Translations under genes and position numbers: made by a program
The notes under the pieces: model-generated
What the model saw: the letters and a program-made list of their open reading frames with translations, nothing else
Told to the model about the DNA's origin: nothing
The model's database searches: none
Assembly: GCA_018240405.1 (NCBI GenBank)
Contig: JAFEFW010000004.1
Span: 1 to 53,230, forward strand
Source of the DNA: Pseudomonadota bacterium
GTDB lineage: Bacteria > Pseudomonadota > Alphaproteobacteria > Acetobacterales > Acetobacteraceae
Length of the DNA: 53,230 nucleotides
Reading direction: 5' to 3'
Part shown: piece after piece, positions 16,710 to 23,522 of the stretch
How positions within the stretch are numbered: the first letter of the stretch is position 1
Layout of the letters: each line of letters opens with the position of its first letter

Positions 16710-18833
16710 TCAGTCCGGCGCCGACGCTGCTTCCCGCGCCGGCACCGGCGCCGTCTGGCCAATATGCAGCACGGCGTCGGCGCCGCTCATCATCTCCGGC
16801 CGGTGCGCCACGCTGATGCGCGTAATGTCCAGCGCGCGCAGCCGCTCGTTGATCTCCTTCTCCTTCGCCACGTCCAGATGCGCGGTGCCTTCATCGAGGA
16901 ACAGGATGCGCGGCTGCTTGTACAGCGCGCGCGCCAGCAGCACGCGCTGCTTCTGCCCGCCGGACAGCGAACTCCCCATATCGCCGACCAGGCTGTTGTA
17001 GCCCATCGGCATCGACATCACGTCATCATGCACGCCAGCCACCTGCGCGCAGGCAATAACCCGTTCAAGCTCAAAATTCGGGTCATAGAAACTGATATTC
17101 TCGGCGATCGAGCCGGACAGCAACTGATCCTCCTGCATCACCGCGCCGATCTGCTCGCGGTAGACCCGCACGCCGATCGTCTGCAATGGCACGCCATCGA
17201 CCAGCACCTCGCCGCTCGTCGGTTCCAGCAAGCCCAGCATGATCTTCAGCAACGTCGTCTTGCCCCCGCCGGACGGACCCATGATCGTCACGAATGATCC
17301 GGCGGCGATCTTCAGGTTCACATTCTCCAGCACGAAGCGCTCGGTCTCGGCGTAGCGGAAGCTGACGTTGCGGAGTTCCAGTTCGCCAACGATCGGCGCC
17401 TGCACCTGCAGCGGCCGGTCGTGTCCGGACTCCGGCGCGCTAAGAGCGATGTCGGCAATGCGCTCCAGGTGCAGATCCAGCAGGCGGAAGTCGAGCGCCT
17501 TCTCGACCAGGGTGGCAGCCTTCTCTGTGAAGCTCATCTTGTAGGCCATGAAGGCGAAGATCATCCCGACAGTCATCTTGTTATCCAGCGCCAGGTTGGC
17601 GGCCAGGTAGACCGTGATGATGTTCTCGAACCCGAAGATGGCCTTGTTCATCGTGGTGAAGTGAATCGAGAACCGACCCTTGCGGATACTGGCGTTGACG
17701 GTGTCGGCGTGGCGGTTGAACCACTGACTCTCGCGATCGGTTTCGCGGTTGAACAGCTTGATGCTCTGGATCGCCCGCGCGGTCTCAATGAAGTTCGTGT
17801 TTTCGACCGCCTGGGCGCGGATATACGCTTCATTCAGGTCACGGAAGCGGCGGTAGGTCAGCAGGCGAAGCACGACGTACAGCATCAGCGCACAAAGCAC
17901 GACCGCTGCGAGCGTCAGGCTGTAGAGGCAGATCATTGCCAGCGTCGCCAGCGCCATCATGCCGTCGATGACCGCCAGCACCAGGCCCTCTGCCAGCAGA
18001 TTCCGGATCGGCTCAACCGACTGGAAGCGCGACAGCACGTCGCCGATGTGGCGCTTCTCGAAATAGCTCAGCGGCAGCCGCACGAGGTGGTGGAACAGCC
18101 GTGCGCCCATGTGGAAATGCACGGCATTCTGCACCACAAGCGCAATGTGGGATCGCAGCGCGTAGGTGCCCGTGTTGATCGCCGCCAGCAAGCCGAAGCC
18201 GAGAGCGAGAGTCATCATAAGGCTTTCGTCGCCGCGGGCGATGACCTCATCGACCGTCAGCTGCATGTAGAACGGGGCCGCAACGATCAGCAGTTCGAGA
18301 ATGGCCGACAGGATGAAGATCTGCGTCAGCGGCCCGCTCATGCCGCTCAGGTGGCCCCAGAACGCGCGCAGTGGCAGCTGGGCCCGCTCGTTCTTCTGCT
18401 CGAAGCTGGAACTGGGTGACAGTTCCAACGCGACACCGGTCAGGTGGCGCGACGCCTCGGCCAGCGGATAGGTGCGCACGCCAACGGCCGGATCGTGGAT
18501 CAGTACGCCGCGGCTGGTGACGGATTTCAGCACGACGAAATGATTCATGTCCCAGTGGACGACCGCCGGCAGAGTCAGCAGTTTGATGTCGTGCAGTTCA
18601 AAGCGCAGCGGGCGGCACGCCAGGTGCATCTGGTTAGCTACCTGGATCAGGCCGCGCATCGTCACGCCGTTCAGCGACACCGGGTAGCGCCGGCGCAACG
18701 TGTTAAGGTCGATGCGGTGCCCGTGGTAGGACGCAACCATGGCCAGACAGGCCAGGCCGCATTCGGCCGCCTCGGTCTGCAGAATGCTGGGGAGGCGCGC
18801 CCGCCCACCGATATCGAGCAGGTCCTGGATCAT
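16710..18833 (-). CDS. Peptidase-containing (C39) ABC exporter for double-glycine peptides
   Basis: A 707-residue fusion of three parts. Residues 1-140 are a C39 bacteriocin-processing peptidase: Gln19 and Cys25 in QTEAAECGLAC, His98 in WDMNHFV, Asp114 in IHDPAVG, all catalytic positions intact. Residues 165-440 are the six-helix exporter domain. Residues 480-700 are the ATPase: GPSGGGKT (519-526), LSGGQ (623-627), FLDE (645-648) and His677. The protein would cut leaders after GG on the cytoplasmic side and export the rest. The usual family length is about 700. It starts inside the HlyD stop (ATGA overlap), and four GG-leader genes lie upstream in the same direction, so substrates are encoded in cis. 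Confidence 0.95.
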   Translation of the reverse strand: MIQDLLDIGGRARLPSILQTEAAECGLACLAMVASYHGHRIDLNTLRRRYPVSLNGVTMRGLIQVANQMHLACRPLRFELHDIKLLTLPAVVHWDMNHFVVLKSVTSRGVLIHDPAVGVRTYPLAEASRHLTGVALELSPSSSFEQKNERAQLPLRAFWGHLSGMSGPLTQIFILSAILELLIVAAPFYMQLTVDEVIARGDESLMMTLALGFGLLAAINTGTYALRSHIALVVQNAVHFHMGARLFHHLVRLPLSYFEKRHIGDVLSRFQSVEPIRNLLAEGLVLAVIDGMMALATLAMICLYSLTLAAVVLCALMLYVVLRLLTYRRFRDLNEAYIRAQAVENTNFIETARAIQSIKLFNRETDRESQWFNRHADTVNASIRKGRFSIHFTTMNKAIFGFENIITVYLAANLALDNKMTVGMIFAFMAYKMSFTEKAATLVEKALDFRLLDLHLERIADIALSAPESGHDRPLQVQAPIVGELELRNVSFRYAETERFVLENVNLKIAAGSFVTIMGPSGGGKTTLLKIMLGLLEPTSGEVLVDGVPLQTIGVRVYREQIGAVMQEDQLLSGSIAENISFYDPNFELERVIACAQVAGVHDDVMSMPMGYNSLVGDMGSSLSGGQKQRVLLARALYKQPRILFLDEGTAHLDVAKEKEINERLRALDITRISVAHRPEMMSGADAVLHIGQTAPVPAREAASAPD

Positions 18834-20203
18834 CGGTCGATCCTCAGATGCCGGAGCGGCGATACGATCCAGTCGATCAAAGTCCGTTTCTCCAGCAGTA
18901 TATCAGCACGCAGCGACATGTCGGCGCGCAGCGGCACAATCCGCCCGTTGGCCGTGATGTCCGGACGCTCCAGCGCCACCGTGGCGGCGTAGGCTGGTTC
19001 CCGCAGTGTCACCGGACCATCGGTGTCAGACGGCAGCAGCACTGTTTGCGACAACGACGTGATCCGGCCGCGATAGGTGCCAAAGCGCTGATAGGGAAAC
19101 GCGTCGAACAACAGCCGCACATCCTGGCCGGTCTCGACAAAGCCTATCGCCCGGACGGGGATGAATAACCTCGCCTGCAGCGGCGAGTCAGGCGGCACGA
19201 TCTCCAGTTGTACCCGCTTGGGATCGACAATCTGGCCAACGCCCGCCTGCAGCAGCGCAACGCGCCCTGCTACCGGTGCCCTGACAATGTATGCGGCACG
19301 CCCGCCGGTCTCGGCGATCCGTTGCTCCGTCGTGGCGAGTTCATTGCGCAATGCCTGGATCCGGTCGCCCTGCGCGAACGGAAGCTGGGCGAGATTGAAC
19401 TTCACCTCCGATAACTGGCCTTCGCGCGTGGTCGTCTGCTGCATCAGGTTCAGCAGCGCCTGTTGCTGTTCCAGCAACTGCTCTTGGCGCCGGTTCTGGT
19501 CGAGTTCGGACACCAGGCCGCGGCCGCGGAGTAGCGCTCCCGTCTCGACAGCCTTCTCCAGGATTGCAATGCGCAGTTTCTGCGTCGCGGCCTGGGCCTG
19601 CAGGTCCCGCAGTACCTGCTGGTGCTCCTGCATCTGCGCCGTCAGCCGCGCCCGCTCCGACTCGGTGCGACGCACCTCATCGGCGATCTTGCGGGTCAGG
19701 GCGGTGCGCTGCTGCTCCAGGTTGGCAAGGATGGTGGCGTGGACATTGTCCCCGCTGCCGGCGAACTGGGCGGTGGCCACGCTCAATAACGGCTGGCCAG
19801 CCTGCACATCCTCTCCCTGGCGCACGTAAACTGCGCTGATCGTACCGACCTGGGTGGCGAAGATGCGCGCCGACCCGCTGAGTGGGGCCAGGTAGCCCTG
19901 GGCAACTTCCTTACGCGCGTACTGGGCGACGAACAGAAAGACGATGACGCCCGAGGCAACGGCGGCGGTGAACCAGACCATCATCCGCATCGGCAGGGGC
20001 TGCAGCGGGACGACCCGGCCCCACTGCCGGTTCTGCTGCTGGAATGCCAGCACCTCGGGCCGGAACAGCGTGGCGCGGGCCGCGGGTGCCGGTGGCGCGG
20101 CCAACGGCGCGGCGGCGGCCGGCGTGGTTGCTACACTGCCGGCCGTTCCGCCATGGCGTGTCAACGGCGAGCCAGTCTTGCCCGGCATGTCTGACGGTTC
20201 CAT
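18830..20203 (-). CDS. HlyD/CvaA-type membrane fusion protein of the peptide exporter
   Basis: A 457-residue periplasmic adaptor. An Ala/Pro-rich cytoplasmic N-terminus of about 70 residues leads into a single membrane helix (VWFTAAVASGVIVFLFVAQY, about 76-95). A half-lipoyl segment (SARIFATQVGTISAVYVRQGEDVQAG) follows, then a long coiled coil (about 155-290) and the second half with VRAPVAGRVALLQAGVGQIV. Such proteins bridge an inner-membrane ABC exporter to an outer-membrane TolC channel; no tolC gene is in the window. ATG 20203 or the in-frame ATG at 20188 may be the start; neither has a strong ribosome site. It is coupled to the exporter gene downstream. Confidence 0.93.
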   Translation of the reverse strand: MEPSDMPGKTGSPLTRHGGTAGSVATTPAAAAPLAAPPAPAARATLFRPEVLAFQQQNRQWGRVVPLQPLPMRMMVWFTAAVASGVIVFLFVAQYARKEVAQGYLAPLSGSARIFATQVGTISAVYVRQGEDVQAGQPLLSVATAQFAGSGDNVHATILANLEQQRTALTRKIADEVRRTESERARLTAQMQEHQQVLRDLQAQAATQKLRIAILEKAVETGALLRGRGLVSELDQNRRQEQLLEQQQALLNLMQQTTTREGQLSEVKFNLAQLPFAQGDRIQALRNELATTEQRIAETGGRAAYIVRAPVAGRVALLQAGVGQIVDPKRVQLEIVPPDSPLQARLFIPVRAIGFVETGQDVRLLFDAFPYQRFGTYRGRITSLSQTVLLPSDTDGPVTLREPAYAATVALERPDITANGRIVPLRADMSLRADILLEKRTLIDWIVSPLRHLRIDR

Positions 20204-20355
20204 CGTTGTTGCGATTTGGCTGGACCTTCAACGGTGGCGGGCAGCCTGCGCAGGGTCACGGCGCCTGCAGGACAAGCGCGCGCCCGGTTTGGGCGGCACG
20301 CTCGCCAGCTCCGCTAGGCGCCCGCGGGAAGCCTCTCCAGCGGGACCGTTCGTCG

Positions 20356-20559
20356 CTACTGGTGTAACGAGACGCCCTGGATGATCCACTGGCTGACGTT
20401 CGACGTCAGAACCGCAATGTTGTTGGCAATTTGCGTCGGAACAGCCAGGTTGATGTTGACCAGATTGCTCAGGTTGAGGCTGAGACCTCCGCCCCCGGTC
20501 ACCAGATCAAGTTCAGCGCCGGACAGTTCGGCGATGCCATGAGCAACGAGCTCATTCAT
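20356..20559 (-). CDS. Double-glycine leader peptide A
   Basis: A 67-residue precursor. The leader ends ELSGAELDLVTGG at residues 22-23, the cleavage signal of C39 exporters. The predicted mature part is 44 residues, with no Asp, Glu, Lys, Arg or Cys and only one His; it begins with two more glycines and is rich in Asn, Leu, Ile and Val (SNLVNINLAVPTQIANNIAV, then SNVSQWIIQG). GGGGAG lies nine bases upstream of the ATG. It is the last of four such genes and lies 152 bases before the HlyD gene. A secreted antimicrobial or a structural peptide are both possible; no known bacteriocin is recognised. Confidence 0.85.
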   Translation of the reverse strand: MNELVAHGIAELSGAELDLVTGGGGLSLNLSNLVNINLAVPTQIANNIAVLTSNVSQWIIQGVSLHQ

Positions 20560-20758
20560 GTCATTTTCTCCCCTAGAAGCGGTCTGCTTATGATCCCGGC
20601 TGCCGGAACTGTATGGCGGTTCCGGCAGCCGGATCTGTCATGGCGTCGCGGCCGGGCTGTCCCGGCCATCCGTTGCGGCATGCCCGGTCAGGAGCATGCC
20701 GCCGGCAATACCGTGCCGGATCCGCGGCTGGCGCCGACGGGCGACAGTTTGGTGCCGT

Positions 20759-20950
20759 TCAGGACTGCGCGATGTTCGAGCTCTGGCTGACGTTCTGCAC
20801 GGTCAGAATGGTCACGAGCCCGACATTCGCACCGGACTGGTTGCTCTGCGCCGTGTTGAACTTGATGCCAGTGAACAACGACCCGGAGAGGGCGAGGCCG
20901 CCCGTCACCTGGTCAAGCTCGACATCATTGAGCTGGGTCAACGTCTGCAT
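20759..20950 (-). CDS. Double-glycine leader peptide B
   Basis: A 63-residue precursor with an 18-residue leader ending NDVELDQVTGG and a 45-residue mature part. The mature part holds a single charge (one Lys) and two spaced copies of a Q-x6-N-(V/I)-(G/A) unit, at Gln35-Gly44 and Gln52-Ala61. It ends SQSSNIAQS. The same length and gapless alignment with peptide C (44 of 63 residues identical by my count) show they are duplicates. GGGGAG eight bases before the ATG at 20950 decides against the in-frame ATG at 20965, which overlaps that site. Exported by the downstream C39 exporter (inference from leader and synteny). Confidence 0.87.
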   Translation of the reverse strand: MQTLTQLNDVELDQVTGGLALSGSLFTGIKFNTAQSNQSGANVGLVTILTVQNVSQSSNIAQS

Positions 20951-21035
20951 GATCTTACTCCCCATTTGATTTACTACATTGGTCCTGCTGCCGGGTTTGA
21001 CCGGCAGACCTGGCCGCAGGGCCGCCTCACGGCAA

Positions 21036-21227
21036 TCAGGACTGCGCGATATTGGCGCTCTGGCTGACGTTCTGCACCGTCGCGAAAGTCAGAAGACCCA
21101 CATTCGCGGCGCTCTGGTTCGTCTGCGCGGTGTTTACCTTGAAGAAGGTAAAGCCGGACAACGAGATGGCAGCGCCCCCCGTTACCTGGTCGAGGTCGGA
21201 ATCAACCAGCACTGACAGTGTCGACAT
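21036..21227 (-). CDS. Double-glycine leader peptide C
   Basis: A 63-residue precursor with leader end VDSDLDQVTGG and a 45-residue mature part carrying one Lys and no other charge. It shares the Q-x6-N-(V/I)-(G/A) units of peptide B at the same positions and ends SQSANIAQS. Its middle is more aromatic (SGFTFFKVN). GGGAGTAACGAA precedes the ATG at 21227; a longer in-frame opening to 21359 lacks leader character. The gap to peptide B is 85 bases. Function as for B; the two could act together as two-component peptides or as subunits of one fibre (inference). Confidence 0.87.
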   Translation of the reverse strand: MSTLSVLVDSDLDQVTGGAAISLSGFTFFKVNTAQTNQSAANVGLLTFATVQNVSQSANIAQS

Positions 21228-21371
21228 TTCGTTACTCCCATGATTAGACCGAGAAGTTTGACTGCGCCACCAACAGTTCGTCTTGATCGAGCTGAGGTTG
21301 ACGGACGTTGGCAAAGTTCTTCTTGCCGCGGCCGCCAGGACCATGACATCCGCTACCAAGTACCGTCAAAT

Positions 21372-21377
21372 ATTATA
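21372..21377 (-). promoter_or_regulatory. Possible internal -10 element (TATAAT) before peptide C
   Basis: A perfect TATAAT is present on the minus strand in an AT-rich part of the 311-base gap between peptides D and C. No convincing -35 lies 17 bases upstream, so this is weak. It could allow peptides C, B and A to be expressed separately from D. Confidence 0.3.
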
Positions 21378-21415
21378 TCCTGTTCTCGCCGCACATGCCA
21401 GTGAACATTTTTATA

Positions 21416-21433
21416 CTTCGACTTCATTCGAAG
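21416..21433. repeat. Small inverted repeat in the gap between peptides D and C
   Basis: CTTCG (21416-21420) and CGAAG (21429-21433) flank eight bases in the AT-rich spacer upstream of the possible internal promoter. It could be a regulator site or a weak hairpin. Nothing else that I can identify lies in the 311-base gap 21228-21538. Confidence 0.35.
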
Positions 21434-21538
21434 AGACGCCAATGCGCTTACGTTATGGAATACCTGCAGGCGCGCCGTGATGGTGCGTCGAAGTGCAACC
21501 TGCGACCCCCGCCCGTCGGCACGCCTGCCTGGTTCGCT

Positions 21539-21823
21539 CTAGCGCCAGCGGCCTCGCCCGCCCGCAAGCGCCTGGAAACCACCGAAGCCGCGCATTCCGC
21601 CTCCGGCTGCGTTGGTGTTGATGGCAAGGATCACCGGGCCGTTGCCGGTGGCGATGATCTCACCAATTGAGACGGATACGATGTTGATAACGGTGTTGGC
21701 AGACGTGCTGGTCATGCCGCCGTGGCGTCCGCCCGACACTGCGTCGATCTCGGTTTCGCTCAGTATTGAGAGGCTGCTTTCGCAAGACAACGCGATAGCT
21801 GGTCGTTCTTCTGTTGTCACCAT
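21539..21823 (-). CDS. Double-glycine leader peptide D (Gly/Arg-rich end)
   Basis: A 94-residue precursor, first in the operon. Its leader is longer (32 residues) and ends LSETEIDAVSGG, still the C39 consensus. The mature part of 62 residues is unlike peptides A-C: it begins RHGGM, has a hydrophobic middle (NTVINIVSVSIGEIIA, then GPVILAINTN), and ends in a glycine- and arginine-rich tail (GGRGRWR). The in-frame ATG at 21832 touches GAGGGAA, so I prefer the ATG at 21823. Its basic tail could bind nucleic acid, membrane or surface polymer. The opposite-strand reading has no family features. Confidence 0.8.
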   Translation of the reverse strand: MVTTEERPAIALSCESSLSILSETEIDAVSGGRHGGMTSTSANTVINIVSVSIGEIIATGNGPVILAINTNAAGGGMRGFGGFQALAGGRGRWR

Positions 21824-22074
21824 AGTGCGCATTTCCCTCGTACGGGTGCGTACCGGCCGGCATTACGCGCGCGAAGCGCAGCAGCCGGGCCAGACACGAC
21901 TGTGGCTATTGGAATCCATTGAACGGTGAAGCCTTGTCGGGCGCCACCGGAGACGGGACGCGCCGGGATGATCTGGACACCGCTCTTGAACAATCTCGTG
22001 AACAAACCTAGGGCGGCTGATATATGATCATTCTCTCCCCCTTTATCGCTGATTGAGCCGAACAGGCTTTGTCT

Positions 22075-22091
22075 CGCGCCGCTTCGGCGCG
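22075..22091. terminator. GC-rich hairpin upstream of the peptide operon
   Basis: CGCGCCG (22075-22081) and CGGCGCG (22085-22091) form a perfect 7-bp stem around CTT. With the predicted promoter just to its right, it would lie at the 5' end of the peptide transcript, where it could act as a stability hairpin or attenuator. There is no T-run on either side, so simple termination is doubtful. Confidence 0.45.
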
Positions 22092-22102
22092 GACGAAGAG
22101 AA

Positions 22103-22129
22103 TTTGTACGATTGTGTTTGAATAGTCAA
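22103..22129 (-). promoter_or_regulatory. Possible sigma-70 promoter for the peptide operon
   Basis: On the minus strand TTGACT (22124-22129) is followed, after a short 15-base spacer, by TACAAA (22103-22108). The -35 is five of six, the -10 four of six. A transcript from here would have a leader of about 270 bases before peptide D. The match is by eye in an AT-rich area, so confidence is low. Confidence 0.35.
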
Positions 22130-22164
22130 AATAAGCTGGCGGGATTCTTATTAAATAACAGTGA

Positions 22165-22362
22165 ATGGATCGACGATATTCGAAGGATCAAAGTATCACG
22201 GGATTAACGGTTGCACCGTTCAGCGGGCTGGTCCGCCGGCCGATCGCCTTCAACGTGCCGCGCGTGGGCACGCACTCCGGTTCCCCGTTCTTTGGCCAAT
22301 GGGTCGTAAACAAAGCTTGTCCGCCTGGGTGCAACGCAGCATGGAACGAAGATGTCCCATAA
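22165..22362 (+). CDS. Doubtful small reading frame, possible gene remnant
   Basis: A 65-residue frame starting MDRRYSKDQ. Only the middle part (from GLVRRPIAF to SPFFGQW, about residues 21-46) shows the strong third-position G/C preference of real genes here; the beginning and end do not. This may be a decayed gene piece or chance. No family is recognised and no good ribosome site is seen. It lies between the peptide operon and the gene at 22534. Confidence 0.25.
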   Translation: MDRRYSKDQSITGLTVAPFSGLVRRPIAFNVPRVGTHSGSPFFGQWVVNKACPPGCNAAWNEDVP

Positions 22363-22533
22363 GCTATATGGGCACCTGGACGAGGATCCGCCTCGTTCGC
22401 GATTGCGGCGTGTGCGCGCGTCTTAAGTACCGGCAAGGGGACAGAGATGCCGGTGCGACGGCTGAGGCGGCTGGTTGCCGGATGATGTCACGGAGCGGAT
22501 CGTCGGATTGCACGGTCCGGGCAAGGAGAGAGC

Positions 22534-22950
22534 ATGGGGTTAACGGACGGCGTTTATCAGTTCGCATCAACGGACGATGTTCTGACGATCTCCGGCGCCT
22601 ATCTCAGACTGGACGAAGAACGCCTGCGCATTGAGCGCCGCCTGACGGCCCTGCCCGAGCGCGCTCCGGCACGGGATGAGGCTTGGCAGGAATTGGAGGT
22701 CATCCTGAAGCAGCTGGCGGGACTGCTCGCAAAGTTGGCGGCGCTTCCATCCCTGTCGGCTGAACAGATGAAAGCCAAGGCGGAGGTCCTTGGACGGGCG
22801 CTACGCCCGGCGATTGCGGATCCGTCAGTTGCTACAGCAGACATGCTGAAGCTTGCGAGGGCGCTTGCGCACGAGGTTGCCACTTCACCCGGGCTCCCGG
22901 TCGCTGCGCAGGAGCAGCGTGGCAAACAGCTGAGACAGGCCGAAAACTAG
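22534..22950 (+). CDS. Hypothetical all-helical protein next to the peptide locus
   Basis: A 138-residue soluble protein with no cysteine and no membrane helix. Most of it looks alpha-helical with heptad-like leucines (LRLDEERLRIERRLTAL; ELEVILKQLAGLLAKLAAL; DMLKLARALAHEV), which suggests a helical bundle or coiled coil. AAGGAGAGAGC immediately before the ATG is a strong ribosome site, so it is probably a real gene. Its 3' end overlaps the convergent ArsR gene by 66 bases. It is divergent from the peptide operon. I do not recognise the family; it lacks the membrane helices expected of most bacteriocin immunity proteins. Confidence 0.6.
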   Translation: MGLTDGVYQFASTDDVLTISGAYLRLDEERLRIERRLTALPERAPARDEAWQELEVILKQLAGLLAKLAALPSLSAEQMKAKAEVLGRALRPAIADPSVATADMLKLARALAHEVATSPGLPVAAQEQRGKQLRQAEN

Positions 22951-23274
22951 GTCCGGATTGACGGAATAGATAATATGCCGGCTGGATCGCCGTTGAACCA
23001 GGATACCGGCCTGTGTCATCAGGCGCAGGTGAAATGACAGGCTGGATGGAACGATCGCCATACGAGCCGCGATGGTGCCGGCAGGCATGCCCGCGGCGCC
23101 GTATGGCAGGAGGAGGCGCCACAGATTGAGCCTGGCTTGGTGACCCAGCGCCGTCAATACGGCAACAATCTGGGTATCGTCGAGCATCAGATCCGCCGCG
23201 CGGCTCGCCATATAATTGGCTTCTTCGTGACGAACCACATGCATGTCGATGGGTAGGCCGGCTTGTGCATTCAT
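22885..23274 (-). CDS. ArsR-family winged-helix transcriptional regulator
   Basis: A 129-residue regulator. The winged helix-turn-helix is visible in LTALGHQARLNLWRLLL, followed by MPAGTIAARMAIVPSSLSFHLRLM (recognition helix) and the wing GILVQRRSSRHIIYSVN. The LDDTQIVAVL lead is usual for the group that includes redox- or metal-sensing members, but no cysteine metal motif is present in the visible sequence. A run of G followed by AAA precedes the ATG at 23274. The 3' end overlaps the convergent helical-protein gene by 66 bases. It could control the peptide locus or its own operon; no target site is identified. Confidence 0.85.
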   Translation of the reverse strand: MNAQAGLPIDMHVVRHEEANYMASRAADLMLDDTQIVAVLTALGHQARLNLWRLLLPYGAAGMPAGTIAARMAIVPSSLSFHLRLMTQAGILVQRRSSRHIIYSVNPDLVFGLSQLFATLLLRSDREPG

Positions 23275-23440
23275 TTCCCCCCCGGGACGCCGCTGCACGA
23301 CTGGAGCAAAGATGGCCACTGTGCCGCGATCTCAGTCACAGCATGACCAATTCATTATATTGCTGATCTGCCGATATCATATGGCAGATAAGGGATGTTC
23401 ATCGAAATCACATACCCGAGAGACAGCAACCTAATGCAGT

Positions 23441-23468
23441 AAACAGGCGGTTCCATAGCCGCCTGTTT
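23441..23468 (-). terminator. Terminator after the TRAP transporter operon
   Basis: AAACAGGCGG (23441-23450) and CCGCCTGTTT (23459-23468) form a perfect 10-bp stem with an 8-base loop. It lies 54 bases past the dctM stop in the direction of transcription, and the stem ends in three Ts on the minus strand, consistent with intrinsic termination. Confidence 0.8.
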
Positions 23469-23522
23469 GTTGGTTCCGATAATAAATCTGTTTCTTTAAC
23501 CGGAATGTTAATTGTTTCGTAT

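Larger units (their letters stand above)
21824..22533. other. 710-base intergenic region upstream of the peptide operon
   Basis: This is one of the few long gene-poor stretches and is more AT-rich than its surroundings, mainly 22000-22200. It holds a possible minus-strand promoter, a GC hairpin and a doubtful small reading frame, each listed separately. It separates the leftward peptide operon from the rightward gene at 22534 and probably carries the control region of both. Confidence 0.7.

Noticed and set aside
17421-18419. Long plus-strand frame over the exporter
   Set aside because: A shadow of the minus-strand exporter gene, whose domains and catalytic residues are clear.
20356-21823. 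Peptides A-D as lanthipeptide or other modified precursors
   Set aside because: No cysteine in the mature parts and no modifying enzyme gene (LanM, radical SAM, YcaO) nearby.
22534-22950. Helical protein as immunity protein for the peptides
   Set aside because: No membrane helix, opposite strand, own ribosome site; position alone is not enough.
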